In this document: one piece after another, positions 8,124-15,650 of the stretch
Layout of the letters: each line of letters begins with the position of its first letter
How positions within the stretch are numbered: position 1 is the first letter of the stretch
Assembly: GCA_022801595.1 (NCBI GenBank)
Contig: JAAWSO010000012.1
Location: 1-48,236 of the forward strand
Source: Clostridiales bacterium
GTDB lineage: Bacteria > Bacillota > Clostridia > Oscillospirales > Acutalibacteraceae
Length of the DNA stretch: 48,236 bases
Reading direction: 5' to 3'
Program-made: the position numbers and the translations under genes
The notes under the pieces: generated by a model
Database searches by the model: none
What the model was told of the DNA's origin: nothing
Seen by the model: the letters and a program-made list of their open reading frames with translations, nothing else

Positions 8124-8139
8124 TCTCACAATCACGCCG
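8116..8139 (-). terminator. Hairpin downstream of rsmG
   Basis: CGGCGTGAT (8116-8124), loop CTCACA, ATCACGCCG (8131-8139), a 9-bp perfect GC-rich stem. On the minus strand it is followed by TCTTTCT, a weak U tract, 40 nt after the rsmG stop. It could also have terminated the plus-strand relic. Confidence 0.5.
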
Positions 8140-8179
8140 CCCTCTGTGGTAATAGTTTCCTATCACCACTAATGCTTGG

Positions 8180-8893
8180 TTAAAGAGGCTTACTTTTAAT
8201 TTTCGCGCTGCTGCGGGGATATTCCCCAGAGATCCCGCGGGTGCGTTTACAGATCACCAGAGTACGCTGGCTGCCATCCATTAGGGTAAGCTGCTTAGCG
8301 TTTTGTAAATCACAGCCCAGCTCTTTGATCGCCTTTTCCGCCTGTTCAATCTCCTCCTGAGCGCCTGGCCCCTTCATTGCCACAAAATAACCGTTCATGC
8401 GGACAAAAGGCATACAGTATTCACACAGGACATTCAGCGGGGCTACGGCCCGAGCCGTTACCAAATCAAACTTCATCCGCATTTTCTTTTCCCGCCCAGC
8501 GTCTTCTGCCCGGGCATGGACAAACTCCGCCTTGATTCGGATTTTCTCACAAACCTCCTTGAGAAAAGTCAGCCGTTTGTTCTGGCTATCCAGCAGAGTC
8601 AAGTCAATCTCCTCCTGGGCAATCTTCAGGGGAATCCCTGGAAATCCCGCTCCAGAACCCACATCCAGCACTTTCGCCCCCTTTGGCAGTTCCAAACAGC
8701 TCAGAATGGTCAAGCTGTCTGCAAAGTGCTTGATGACAATATCTCTTGGCTCGGTAATGGCTGTCAAATTCATTTTTTCATTCCAAGTCAGAAGCAGCTT
8801 CATATATTTCTGAAACGCATCGGTTTGCGCGGGAAACAACGCTACTCCCAACGCATTGGCTGCGCTTCGCAAAAATCCTTCTATATTCTCCAT
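8180..8893 (-). CDS. rsmG: 16S rRNA (guanine-527-N7)-methyltransferase
   Basis: Methylates G527 of 16S rRNA using S-adenosylmethionine; loss gives low-level streptomycin resistance in other bacteria. The 237-residue protein matches the family. The SAM motif is VLDVGSGAGFPGIPLKI (about residues 74-90); LTAITEPRDIVIKHFADSL before it is the conserved GidB N-terminal signature, and VTARAVAPLNVLCEYCMPF follows. ATG at 8893 has GAGGAA 6 nt upstream. In Bacillus the gene lies next to mnmG; here a YihY-type gene lies between them, 34 nt upstream. Confidence 0.96.
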   Translation of the reverse strand: MENIEGFLRSAANALGVALFPAQTDAFQKYMKLLLTWNEKMNLTAITEPRDIVIKHFADSLTILSCLELPKGAKVLDVGSGAGFPGIPLKIAQEEIDLTLLDSQNKRLTFLKEVCEKIRIKAEFVHARAEDAGREKKMRMKFDLVTARAVAPLNVLCEYCMPFVRMNGYFVAMKGPGAQEEIEQAEKAIKELGCDLQNAKQLTLMDGSQRTLVICKRTRGISGEYPRSSAKIKSKPL

Positions 8894-8927
8894 ATCGCTT
8901 TCCTCGATTGTTTGATTTCCATCCCAA

Positions 8928-9872
8928 TTACACAGGAGGATCGTTTTCTTTAAAATGTTCTTGTTGTTTGGCCTGCTCCAGCAAAGCCTGGATCTGCCTT
9001 TTTTTCTTTTCTTCCCTCCGGATCATCAACACAAAGCTCAATTCCCCGCCTAAAATAAAAATCATCCCGGTAATATACAGCCAAAGCATCAACACAATAA
9101 TCGCTCCCAAAGAGCCATACAAGAACGAATAATTGCCCATATTCGTCACATAGAAGGAGAAGAACATAGATACAGCCATCCAAATCACCGTGCTGAACAA
9201 AGCTCCTGGCAAGGCGCTGCGTACCGTAAGCTTCCGGTTTGGAGCAAACAGATAGAGCAAAAATAAGGAACCCCAAATGGGAAAAATCATAACCACAAAC
9301 CGCAAAAGCTGAATCGGCGCCTGGAAGTTGGCAAACTCGGGGAACAGATCCACAATCAATTGGATAATGTATCCTCCGGCCAGCATCAAAAGCATACTGA
9401 ACAAAATGATCACCAAAAAGATTACGGCAAAGAAAAAGGAAATAATAAACTGCTTCACGGGATGTCTTCCCTTTTTCACATCATAGGCGGTATCTAAAGA
9501 GCGCATCAGCGACCGCATAGCCGACGACGCAAAATAAATACTCAACACCAAGCCGCTATACATTAAAGTAGGGCTCTTAATTTCCTTGATATATTGATAA
9601 TACGTGCGTACCAACGCCATAACATCCTCTGGGATCATCTTCGTAAACGAAGCAAATTGAGAGATATCAAAATTGAGTAAACCGATCAGTGAGCTGCCAA
9701 AGATAATCAAAGGCATAAAGGAAAACAAAAGATAATAAGCCAGTTCGGCGGCCATCCCAAAAATATTATGGTTAAAACAGCGGGTGGCAATCTGCAAAAT
9801 GGTTCCAAAAAAACGGTTTTTTTGAATTTTGGAACCTAGCTTTTTGGCCGCTTGTTTCTTGTTTTCTTTCAT
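8928..9872 (-). CDS. YihY/BrkB-family inner membrane protein
   Basis: A 314-residue polytopic membrane protein of the YihY (formerly RBN/BrkB) family. The N terminus is basic and cytoplasmic (MKENKKQAAKKLGSKIQKNR), followed by the family hallmark AAELAYYLLFSFMPLIIFGS, then further hydrophobic helices around residues 100-120, 140-170, 180-205, 215-245 and 250-275, and a charged C-terminal tail ending in a KKKR-type stretch. Earlier annotation of this family as ribonuclease BN was wrong; its biochemical role is unsettled. ATG at 9872 is preceded by GGGGGA. It probably co-transcribes with mnmG and rsmG. Confidence 0.9.
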   Translation of the reverse strand: MKENKKQAAKKLGSKIQKNRFFGTILQIATRCFNHNIFGMAAELAYYLLFSFMPLIIFGSSLIGLLNFDISQFASFTKMIPEDVMALVRTYYQYIKEIKSPTLMYSGLVLSIYFASSAMRSLMRSLDTAYDVKKGRHPVKQFIISFFFAVIFLVIILFSMLLMLAGGYIIQLIVDLFPEFANFQAPIQLLRFVVMIFPIWGSLFLLYLFAPNRKLTVRSALPGALFSTVIWMAVSMFFSFYVTNMGNYSFLYGSLGAIIVLMLWLYITGMIFILGGELSFVLMIRREEKKKRQIQALLEQAKQQEHFKENDPPV

Positions 9873-9976
9873 GACATTCCCCCATTTCTAAAAAATCAGA
9901 TGTGTTGTTTCTGTTTCCTGGGTGTCTATTGGTAACGATGTCATGTTTATTCTGTACACAAAACCAAAAAATTATT

Positions 9977-11851
9977 TTATTCTGGTTTCCATTTGGAAAG
10001 CCAAATTAATAGGACAGAAATATCCGCCGGGCTGACGCCGGATATTCGGGACGCCTGGCCGATATTTTGCGGGCGTACCTTCTGAAGCTTTTCCTGTGCT
10101 TCCACCCGCAGTCCAACCAGCTTGGTATAGTCCATATCCTTGGGCAGCAGCCGTTGTTCTAATCGGCGCATTTCCGCAATTTCCGCTTTTTGCCGCTGGA
10201 TGTAACCATCGTATTTAATTTCAATCTCCACATTTTCAAAAACAGCCGCCGGCAAATCCGGGCGCTGCACATCAAAGGGAGCCAAGCAGGCATAGTCCAG
10301 TTGGGGACGTTTCAGCAGATCCATCATCCGCACCCCCGTGGTGATTTTCGATGTTCCACGTGAAACCAACATAGCGTTCACTTCCTCAGAGGGCGGAATC
10401 ACCACCGCTTTCACCCGCTGCAATTCTTCCTGTTTCTGCTTCTGTTTTTTGGTGAACCGCTCCCAACGGTCATCCCCAATCAAACCGATCTCCCGGCCCA
10501 TGGGCGTCAGCCGCTCATCGGCATTATCCTGCCGAAGCACCAGCCGGTATTCCGAACGGGAAGTCATCATCCGGTAGGGGTCCGTCACCCCCTTGGTAAT
10601 CAAATCGTCCACCAACGTACCGATATAGGAGGATGCACGATCCAGCAGAAACGGCTCTTTGCCCTGGATTTTCCGGGCAGCGTTCACCCCTGCCACCAAT
10701 CCCTGTGCGGCGGCTTCTTCATAGCCAGAGCTTCCATTAAACTGCCCCGCCCCGTACAGGCCGGGGATTTCCTGGAATTCCAGGGTCGCGTCCAGCTGCA
10801 GTGGGTCCACGCAGTCATACTCAATGGCATAGGCGGAACGCATAACCTGCATCTGTTCCATCCCCTTCACGGAATGATAAAAGGCCAACTGGACATCCTC
10901 TGGCAAAGAGGAGGACATGCCCTGCAAATACATTTCCTCCGTATCCAGGCCGCAGGGCTCAATAAAGACCTGGTGCCGGGGTTTCTCAGCAAAACGGACG
11001 ATTTTATCCTCAATGCTGGGGCAATACCGGGGCCCAACCCCTTCAATCTGCCCGCTGTACATGGGCGAACGGTGGATATTTTCCTGGATAATCCGTTTCG
11101 TTTCCTCATTGGTCCAAGCCACAAAACAAGATGCCCGGTTTTCTCCTGGGTGTTCCGTATCATAGGAGAAGGGAACCACTGGGTCATCCCCTAACTGCTC
11201 TTCTAGTTGGGAAAAATCAATGCTGGAACGCAGCACCCGAGCCGGGGTTCCGGTTTTGAACCGGCGAAGGCGAAGACCCAGCTTTTTTAGGGATTCGCCT
11301 AGAAACGCTGCTGGGAACATACCGTCAGGACCGCTGTCGTAGCTGATATCTCCCACATAAATTCGGCCGCCCAAAAAGGTGCCGGTGGCTAGGATCACCG
11401 CCTTGGCTGTGTAGACCGCATTCATCCTGGTCACGACTTGCCAAGCGCCGTCTTCCTGAGGAATCAGATCTACAATTTCCGCTTGTTTGAGCTGAAGCCC
11501 TGGCTCCAATTCCAATTTATGTTTCATAATTTTACTGTATTCCCGGCGGTCGATCTGCGCCCGGAGCGAATGCACAGCCGGTCCCTTGCCCAAATTCAAC
11601 ATTCGGCTTTGGATAAAGGAAGCGTCGGCAGCATGTCCCATCTCCCCGCCTAAGGCGTCAATTTCCCGCACCAAATGGCCTTTGGCTGTGCCGCCAATGG
11701 AAGGATTACAAGGGCAGTTTCCGACCGCGTCCAGGTTAATGGTAAACGCCACCGTGCTGCACCCCAGCCGAGCGCTGGCCAACGCCGCTTCAATCCCCGC
11801 ATGTCCCGCCCCAATGACCGCCACATCGTAAGCGCCTGCATCATATTTCAA
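9977..11851 (-). CDS. mnmG: tRNA uridine-5-carboxymethylaminomethyl modification enzyme MnmG (GidA)
   Basis: FAD-dependent partner of MnmE that installs the cmnm5 group on wobble U34 of some tRNAs. At 624 residues it has full length. The FAD Rossmann motif VAVIGAGHAGIEAALASARL lies at residues 10-29, followed by NCPCNPSIGGTAKGHLVREI with the conserved cysteines; the second GidA signature GTGTFLGGRIYVGDISYDSG-type segment is near residue 155, and the helical C-terminal domain ends the protein. The start is TTG at 11851 with GGGGGG about 5 nt upstream; no in-frame ATG exists nearby. A parS-like site lies inside the gene. mnmE is normally adjacent but here is 3.8 kb upstream. Confidence 0.97.
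   Translation of the reverse strand: MKYDAGAYDVAVIGAGHAGIEAALASARLGCSTVAFTINLDAVGNCPCNPSIGGTAKGHLVREIDALGGEMGHAADASFIQSRMLNLGKGPAVHSLRAQIDRREYSKIMKHKLELEPGLQLKQAEIVDLIPQEDGAWQVVTRMNAVYTAKAVILATGTFLGGRIYVGDISYDSGPDGMFPAAFLGESLKKLGLRLRRFKTGTPARVLRSSIDFSQLEEQLGDDPVVPFSYDTEHPGENRASCFVAWTNEETKRIIQENIHRSPMYSGQIEGVGPRYCPSIEDKIVRFAEKPRHQVFIEPCGLDTEEMYLQGMSSSLPEDVQLAFYHSVKGMEQMQVMRSAYAIEYDCVDPLQLDATLEFQEIPGLYGAGQFNGSSGYEEAAAQGLVAGVNAARKIQGKEPFLLDRASSYIGTLVDDLITKGVTDPYRMMTSRSEYRLVLRQDNADERLTPMGREIGLIGDDRWERFTKKQKQKQEELQRVKAVVIPPSEEVNAMLVSRGTSKITTGVRMMDLLKRPQLDYACLAPFDVQRPDLPAAVFENVEIEIKYDGYIQRQKAEIAEMRRLEQRLLPKDMDYTKLVGLRVEAQEKLQKVRPQNIGQASRISGVSPADISVLLIWLSKWKPE
10352..10367. promoter_or_regulatory. 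parS: parS site inside mnmG (one end mismatch)
   Basis: TGTTCCACGTGAAACC matches the consensus TGTTNCACGTGAAACA at all but the last position. It is kept within coding sequence about 5 kb upstream of parB. Single end mismatches are tolerated in functional parS sites of other Firmicutes. Confidence 0.8.
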
Positions 11852-12053
11852 ACGAACCCCCCCTTTAACCGTAATATTTTAGATTGTTTCATTCTAACAT
11901 ATTTTACAAGGAATGTAAATCCGCCTTACCGCCTCTCCCTTTTGAAATAATGGTTGTTGGATATAAACTCCGGCGATTTCACTAAAGTGTCCGATAGATA
12001 TGCAGCCCCATACAAAATAATGGGCCGAGGGCAACTTCAGTTCATCTCCAACC

Positions 12054-12082
12054 TTGTAATAGACAAGAAAATATTGTATACT
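12054..12082 (+). promoter_or_regulatory. Predicted promoter of the 145-residue gene
   Basis: TTGTAA (12054-12059), 17 nt, TATACT (12077-12082), 42 nt upstream of the ATG at 12125. The rest of the mnmG/12125 interval (11852-12053) holds no other recognisable feature. Confidence 0.65.
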
Positions 12083-12124
12083 TAGAAAGAAAAGCAACCA
12101 ATCTTTTAACGAGGTAAATGCAAA

Positions 12125-12562
12125 ATGTGCGTAGAATGTTATACAAACCGAAAAAGGGCTACTCCTCTACTTAAGCCGATAGACTGTTTGAACAATCACA
12201 CACAATATATATGTGGAACTTGCGGGCGGTGTATTTGTATTGAACATGACTCAAAGCGTGGATTGCAACGATGGAACTTTCCATTCAAGTCCTTGGAAAT
12301 TGCAAAACTATATTTACGTGCGGCTGATTATACGATGAAAAAGTCATGCGGCATTTATGAAATCAAAGCTATCAACAGCAAAGTTTCATATAAGATTTTT
12401 GCAAGTACTATACATTTGCAATCATTTTTACAGAAAAATAAAGACAAAATATGCGAGACAATGGCACCAGTTTTCATTATGGGAGAATATATGGAATACC
12501 CAAATACACAAGTACGTAAATTAACTGCCGATGAAATAGTCAAATATATGGCAGAGCGGTAG
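12125..12562 (+). CDS. Small cysteine-rich protein, probably zinc-binding, AT-rich gene
   Basis: A 145-residue protein that I cannot assign to a named function. The first 45 residues hold seven cysteines and a histidine: MCVECYTNRK, then YICGTCGRCICIEH, so two CxxC-type knuckles could bind zinc. The remainder contains RWNFPFKSLEIAKLYLRAAD and a C-terminal TADEIVKYMAER. ATG at 12125 has GAGG at 9-nt spacing. It is on the plus strand within a minus-strand block, is more AT-rich than its neighbours, and has its own promoter and terminator, which suggests insertion between mnmG and the ahp operon. Confidence 0.75.
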   Translation: MCVECYTNRKRATPLLKPIDCLNNHTQYICGTCGRCICIEHDSKRGLQRWNFPFKSLEIAKLYLRAADYTMKKSCGIYEIKAINSKVSYKIFASTIHLQSFLQKNKDKICETMAPVFIMGEYMEYPNTQVRKLTADEIVKYMAER

Positions 12563-12580
12563 CTATCTATAATTTTAATC

Positions 12581-12622
12581 AAGATATAGGGTGACTGAGT
12601 ATGAACAGTCACCCTATATCTT
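12581..12622 (+). terminator. 17-bp perfect inverted repeat, likely terminator
   Basis: Arms 12581-12597 (AAGATATAGGGTGACTG) and 12606-12622 are perfectly complementary with an 8-nt loop AGTATGAA. Only CTTAAT follows, so the U tract is short. It lies 19 nt after the 145-residue gene. The unusual length leaves open that it is the border of an inserted segment. Confidence 0.6.
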
Positions 12623-13095
12623 AATACACCCGGTTCCGTCACTTTAACGGAAAGTTTGAAAAATAGAGCAGTAGCAACCCCAATCTGAAAAGGGAGTACC
12701 ACTTTGGATTCCTCTCCCCTTGCTTTTTTGCATCAAAAAATTCCTCCCTTTTACCTTTTGTAATGAAGTATGAGAAGAAAGAGAAAGTAGCCTTTATTTG
12801 TTTTTTGACTGCTGCAATATGTTTTTATATTAGCGCTTTCATAGGTATCATCAGTAAACATGGGAGTAATGGGTTGTAAATTTGTGTTTAGGTTCTTCAT
12901 TCCTTTGTTTATTAACTACTCACCTGCATAAAAAAGATGGTAAATAAGAAAGAAAAATAATACCAATTTGCGGGACAGCTACCTATTTGGTCAATTTGAT
13001 GGAAGATTTTGTGAACCAGCTTTCATCAACACGGATGGTAAAAGGGACAAAAATTCTGGTGTCTCTTATCTGGAACCTCACCTCATTGCTTAAGA
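12623..13095. other. Gene-free AT-rich interval
   Basis: No credible gene on either strand. A plus-strand frame at 12987-13247 has no ribosome site and overlaps the ahpF-like gene antisense. Poorly conserved AAGGGAG/CTCCCCTT pairing near 12690-12720 followed by a T run may be a decayed terminator. Confidence 0.4.
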
Positions 13096-13131
13096 AAATA
13101 AAAAACGAAAGCAGCTACCAAACTGCTCCCG
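13096..13131 (-). terminator. Intrinsic terminator of the ahp operon
   Basis: On the minus strand CGGGAGCAG pairs with CTGCTTTCG (nine pairs, two G-U) around loop TTTGGTAG (stem 13106-13114/13123-13131), followed by TTTTTTATTTT. It lies 40 nt after the ahpF-like stop. Confidence 0.8.
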
Positions 13132-13170
13132 TCCTTTTTGTGATCTTATATTGCCTCAAAATCTCAATGA

Positions 13171-14808
13171 CTACTGTCCAGATTGTATCCAATCCAAAAG
13201 CTGCTGCATATTCTTTTTTCCAAAAGAAACATGGGCATCGTTCATAACCAAACAAGGGACGCTCATGACTTTGTATTGCTCCCGCAAAGCGGGAAAGTGA
13301 TTTAGATCATAGACCTCAGCCGTTACCTTAGAATTTGCGGAAGCCAGCCTTTGAGCGGCTGTCACCAAATCCGGGCACATGGTGCAGGAAAGAGAAACCA
13401 AAACCTTCAGGTTGATTGGCTGATCCATTGCCTGAATCGCTTCCTGCGCCTCTGGGTCCAATGCCTGCCCCGGTCCGGCGGCATTGTAAAGCCCCAGCAC
13501 AAAGGAAGTAAATTCATGGCCTCCAGGAACGCCATGGAAGGAAAGCCCCGTCCAAGTTCCATCCTTTTGGCATACTCGCACGCAAGGACGGTTTGGCTCG
13601 CTGGAAGGCTCCTGAGAAACTTCCAAGGATAGCTTGTCCGTTAGGGCGCTGAGATCTTTCATATAATGTTCCAATTCTTCCGAAACGGGAGTATCGTCTA
13701 AAAATAGCTGTAAAACAAGAGGGCGCGCCATTTTGGAAAAGACCGCCTGAAGCTGGGCCAACATCCCTTCATCAAACAAATCTGTGGAGGTCTGTAAGGA
13801 TTGGGGCTGTTCCTCTTGAGTTTGAACGGAAGCCTTGGGAAGTTCTGGGCAAAGCCCCGTTTTCTTCTGCATGGTTTCGGCATACCGCTCCAGCTCCGTT
13901 GCGGCCAAAGCGCCGTCTCCCACAGCCGTCACCACTTGACGCAAGGATTTCACGCAAACGTCGCCAGCGGCATAAAGCCCTTCCGCAGTAGTTCGTTGGG
14001 TTCGGTCTGTCACCACATAGCCCTGTTCGTTCAATTCCGCCAGACCACGCACCAGATTCGTATCCGGTACATAGCCTGCAAAGACAAATACGCCAAAAGT
14101 ATCGCCTTCTGGAGGACGGTATTCCGTCACCTCTCCTGTTTCCAAGTTCCGATACCGCAAATACCGCAGCTCAGAATCTCCTCTCACTTCTTCAACCGCA
14201 ACATTGGTTCGTATGGTAATCTTCTCATGATTCCGAGCAGGTTGCGCAACGGTTTTGGCACACGTAAAATCGTCCTCCCGCATCAAAATGGTTACATGGC
14301 TGGCATATTTGGTTAGAAAAACGCTTTCCTCCGCAGCGGCAAAACCGCCTCCTACCACAAATACTTCCTTGCCGGTAAAAAATTCACCATCACAAGTGGC
14401 GCAATAGGCCACCCCATGCCCTTGGAACGCTTCTTCTCCCTGGAAACCGATCACACGAGGATGAGCGCCAGTGGCTAAAAGAATACCAAAACACTGCTTG
14501 TCTCCTCGATTGGTTTTAACGGTTTTGATATCTCCATTTAAGTCAAGGCTCTCCACCTCAGCCAAAAGAAATTCGGCGCCAAAATTTTGGGCTTGCTTCC
14601 GCATGGTTTCGGTCAGGGCAGAACCGCTGGTGTGTTCCACACCAGGATAATTGACCACTTCAGCTGTAATCGTAATTTGTCCGCCAAAATGATCCTTTTC
14701 CACCACCAACACCCGATATTGAGCGCGCGCCAAATATAAGGCGGCGGTCAGGCCGGCCGGCCCACCTCCCACCACGACCACATCATAAAGATTGTCAATC
14801 TGTTTCAT
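13171..14808 (-). CDS. AhpF-like NAD(P)H peroxiredoxin reductase with C-terminal thioredoxin folds
   Basis: Flavoprotein predicted to reduce AhpC using NAD(P)H. From ATG 14808 it has 545 residues. Residues 1-310 are a thioredoxin-reductase module: FAD motif VVVGGGPAGLTAALYLARAQ, redox pair Cys136-Ala-Thr-Cys139, NAD(P) motif VVGGGFAAAEES, and GLYAAGDVC. Residues about 350-545 form two thioredoxin-like folds, the second carrying Cys475-Thr-Met-Cys478. In classical AhpF the thioredoxin folds precede the reductase; here the order is reversed, as in the AhpF homologs found beside ahpC in genomes lacking true AhpF. The gene starts 4 nt after the ahpC stop with no strong ribosome site, so translation is probably coupled. 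The Cys475/Cys478 site would pass electrons to AhpC. Confidence 0.9.
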   Translation of the reverse strand: MKQIDNLYDVVVVGGGPAGLTAALYLARAQYRVLVVEKDHFGGQITITAEVVNYPGVEHTSGSALTETMRKQAQNFGAEFLLAEVESLDLNGDIKTVKTNRGDKQCFGILLATGAHPRVIGFQGEEAFQGHGVAYCATCDGEFFTGKEVFVVGGGFAAAEESVFLTKYASHVTILMREDDFTCAKTVAQPARNHEKITIRTNVAVEEVRGDSELRYLRYRNLETGEVTEYRPPEGDTFGVFVFAGYVPDTNLVRGLAELNEQGYVVTDRTQRTTAEGLYAAGDVCVKSLRQVVTAVGDGALAATELERYAETMQKKTGLCPELPKASVQTQEEQPQSLQTSTDLFDEGMLAQLQAVFSKMARPLVLQLFLDDTPVSEELEHYMKDLSALTDKLSLEVSQEPSSEPNRPCVRVCQKDGTWTGLSFHGVPGGHEFTSFVLGLYNAAGPGQALDPEAQEAIQAMDQPINLKVLVSLSCTMCPDLVTAAQRLASANSKVTAEVYDLNHFPALREQYKVMSVPCLVMNDAHVSFGKKNMQQLLDWIQSGQ

Positions 14809-14812
14809 AATA

Positions 14813-15376
14813 TTAAAGCTGGCCAACCAGATCCAGGCTTGGCTTCAGGGTTTCTGCGCCAGGCTTCCATCTTGCTGGGCAAACTTCGTCGCCATGCTCC
14901 GCAACAAATTGGCTGGCTTGAACTCGACGGAACAGCTCGTCCGCATTTCGGCCCACATTACCTGCCAGTACTTCATAAGCCACAATTTTTCCTTCTGGGT
15001 TTACGATAAAGCTTCCGCGCTCGGACAAACCGTCGGCTTCGATATAAACTTCAAAATCCTTCGCCAAAGCGTGGGTTGGGTCAGCCAGCATTGGGTATTG
15101 AATCTTTTGAATTCTTGGGGAAGCATCATGCCAAGCCTTATGGACGAAATGAGTGTCGCAGGACACGGAATAAATTTCGCATCCAGCCGCCTTAAACTCC
15201 TCGTATTTGTCAGCCAAATCCTCTAATTCCGTTGGGCAGATAAAAGTAAAGTCAGCGGGATAGAAGAAAAATACGCTCCATTTTCCCAAAATATCCGCCT
15301 TTGTTACGGTACGAAACGCATTGTTCTGGAATGCTTGAACAGAAAATTCACCAATTTCTTTGTTGATCATAGACAT
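14813..15376 (-). CDS. ahpC: Alkyl hydroperoxide reductase C (2-Cys peroxiredoxin)
   Basis: Reduces hydrogen peroxide and organic hydroperoxides. The 187-residue length and layout match AhpC. Peroxidatic Cys47 is in FYPADFTFICPTE and resolving Cys166 in HGDEVCPARW. ATG at 15376 is chosen because AGGAGG lies 7 nt upstream; the frame extending to 15478 is upstream AT-rich DNA. It is first in a two-gene operon with the AhpF-like reductase and is driven by the promoter at 15449-15478, whose start site lies in a 32-bp palindrome, so repression by a metal- or peroxide-sensing regulator is likely. Confidence 0.97.
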   Translation of the reverse strand: MSMINKEIGEFSVQAFQNNAFRTVTKADILGKWSVFFFYPADFTFICPTELEDLADKYEEFKAAGCEIYSVSCDTHFVHKAWHDASPRIQKIQYPMLADPTHALAKDFEVYIEADGLSERGSFIVNPEGKIVAYEVLAGNVGRNADELFRRVQASQFVAEHGDEVCPARWKPGAETLKPSLDLVGQL

Positions 15377-15413
15377 AGTAAAAACCTCCTGAAATAAATT
15401 AAATTGAAACAAA

Positions 15414-15445
15414 AGTAAAATAATAATAATTATTATTATTTTACT
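15414..15445. promoter_or_regulatory. 32-bp perfect palindromic operator of ahpC
   Basis: The half-site AGTAAAATAATAATAA (15414-15429) is followed directly by its exact reverse complement (15430-15445). It covers the expected transcription start. The ATAATAATTATTAT centre resembles Fur/PerR boxes (PerR consensus TTATAATnATTATAA), so PerR- or Fur-family binding is the best guess. Confidence 0.75.
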
Positions 15446-15448
15446 AGT

Positions 15449-15478
15449 ATTATACATGATTTTTGCCTTTTTTGTCAA
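15449..15478 (-). promoter_or_regulatory. Predicted ahpC promoter
   Basis: Minus-strand TTGACA (complement of 15473-15478), 18 nt, TATAAT (complement of 15449-15454). Both hexamers are consensus. The start site would fall near 15442, inside the palindrome. Confidence 0.85.
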
Positions 15479-15557
15479 GAATTTATTGATGAATTTTTCT
15501 GGTTTTTCATTAATTTCTAGAAAAAAATTCCATCAGCGATCCCTTTTTCCGAATAAA

Positions 15558-15589
15558 GAAAAAACAGGCCAGCTAAATTAGCTGGCCTG
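15558..15589 (-). terminator. Intrinsic terminator of mnmE
   Basis: CAGGCCAGCT (15565-15574), loop AAATT, AGCTGGCCTG (15580-15589); on the minus strand TTTTTTCTTT follows. It lies 61 nt after the mnmE stop. The interval 15479-15650 otherwise holds nothing recognisable. Confidence 0.9.
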
Positions 15590-15650
15590 CTTCCATATCT
15601 ATGTATAGAAGAGTCTTCTGATTCTTTTTATCGGAGCAATTGACTCCCTC

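Noticed and set aside
12987-13247. 86-codon plus-strand frame after the ahpF-like gene
   Set aside because: It overlaps the terminator and the ahpF-like 3' end antisense, and has no ribosome site.
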